This document shows, piece after piece, positions 63,962-64,000 of a DNA stretch of 64,000 nucleotides. Under the pieces are notes generated by a model. That model saw only the letters and a program-made list of their open reading frames with translations. It was not told the origin of the DNA and did not search any database. Position numbers and translations under genes: made by a program. How positions within the stretch are numbered: position 1 is the first letter of the stretch; the number at the start of each line of letters is the position of its first letter. The DNA comes from Porphyra umbilicalis (lineage: Eukaryota; Rhodophyta; Bangiophyceae; Bangiales; Bangiaceae), in contig KV918801.1 of the NCBI GenBank assembly GCA_002049455.2, forward strand, positions 1 to 64,000, written 5' to 3'.

Positions 63962-64000
63962 CCGCCGCCGCCCCCGCCGCTGCCGCTGGGTGGCTGGGTG

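Overview
The window is GC-rich eukaryotic nuclear DNA, dense in transposons and poor in host genes. GT-AG introns can be read in several genes (34765-34935, 48273-48475, 61113-61353). It also carries class II transposons with target-site duplications, a Polycomb E(z)-type histone methyltransferase, U1-type zinc fingers and many minisatellites. A GC-rich alga, for example a bangiophyte red alga, would fit, but no single gene fixes the lineage, so this is only a guess.

Left flank (1-9.7 kb): a secreted-protein gene broken by a small hairpin insertion (261-805); a TA-flanked palindromic MITE (1047-1188); a secreted six-cysteine protein (1835-2314, minus); a broken ABC1-kinase gene (about 4.1-4.8 kb, minus); a TruA pseudouridine synthase (5.4-6.9 kb, minus); a hAT-type MITE with an 8-bp duplication (7635-8016); and a non-autonomous element with CACGCC termini and a TGGG duplication (8611-9427).

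Centre (9762-35886): the two ends of this 26.1-kb stretch match in inverted orientation. Each end has a 27-bp terminal repeat (26 of 27 identical) next to TA, plus an identical 26-bp box about 280-340 bp further in. This is the layout of a very large Tc1/mariner-like element with two motifs per end. Inside are an IS630/Tc1-type DDE transposase (11610-12650), a 1200-residue E(z)-like methyltransferase with MCSS, SANT, CXC and SET domains (14367-17969), zinc-binding proteins on the minus strand (19.3-23.6 and 28.7-30.1 kb), His/Asp-rich minisatellites at three places, and a 79-bp tandem array of about 24 copies (26.56-28.44 kb). A second DNA transposon (31795-35287, CATC duplication, CACGCC termini) is nested near the right end and encodes an approximately 862-residue transposase that I cannot place in a named superfamily with confidence.

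Right flank (36-64 kb): GC-rich low-complexity DNA; a hypothetical minus-strand gene (39.1-40.2 kb); a decayed Plavaka/tnp2-like transposase (41.3-44.2 kb, minus); a spliced fragment of a related transposase (48.07-49.25 kb); further CACGCC elements (52.66-54.12 kb); an inverted second copy of the left-flank segment with its own six-cysteine secreted-protein gene (57757-58242); a second copy of the palindromic MITE (59316-59451); a three-exon gene for a signal-peptide/membrane protein (59684-61799, minus); and a protein of 25-residue repeats at the right edge (63404-63961).

The most interesting proposal is that the central 26 kb is one mobile element carrying its own Polycomb-type H3K27 methyltransferase next to its transposase.
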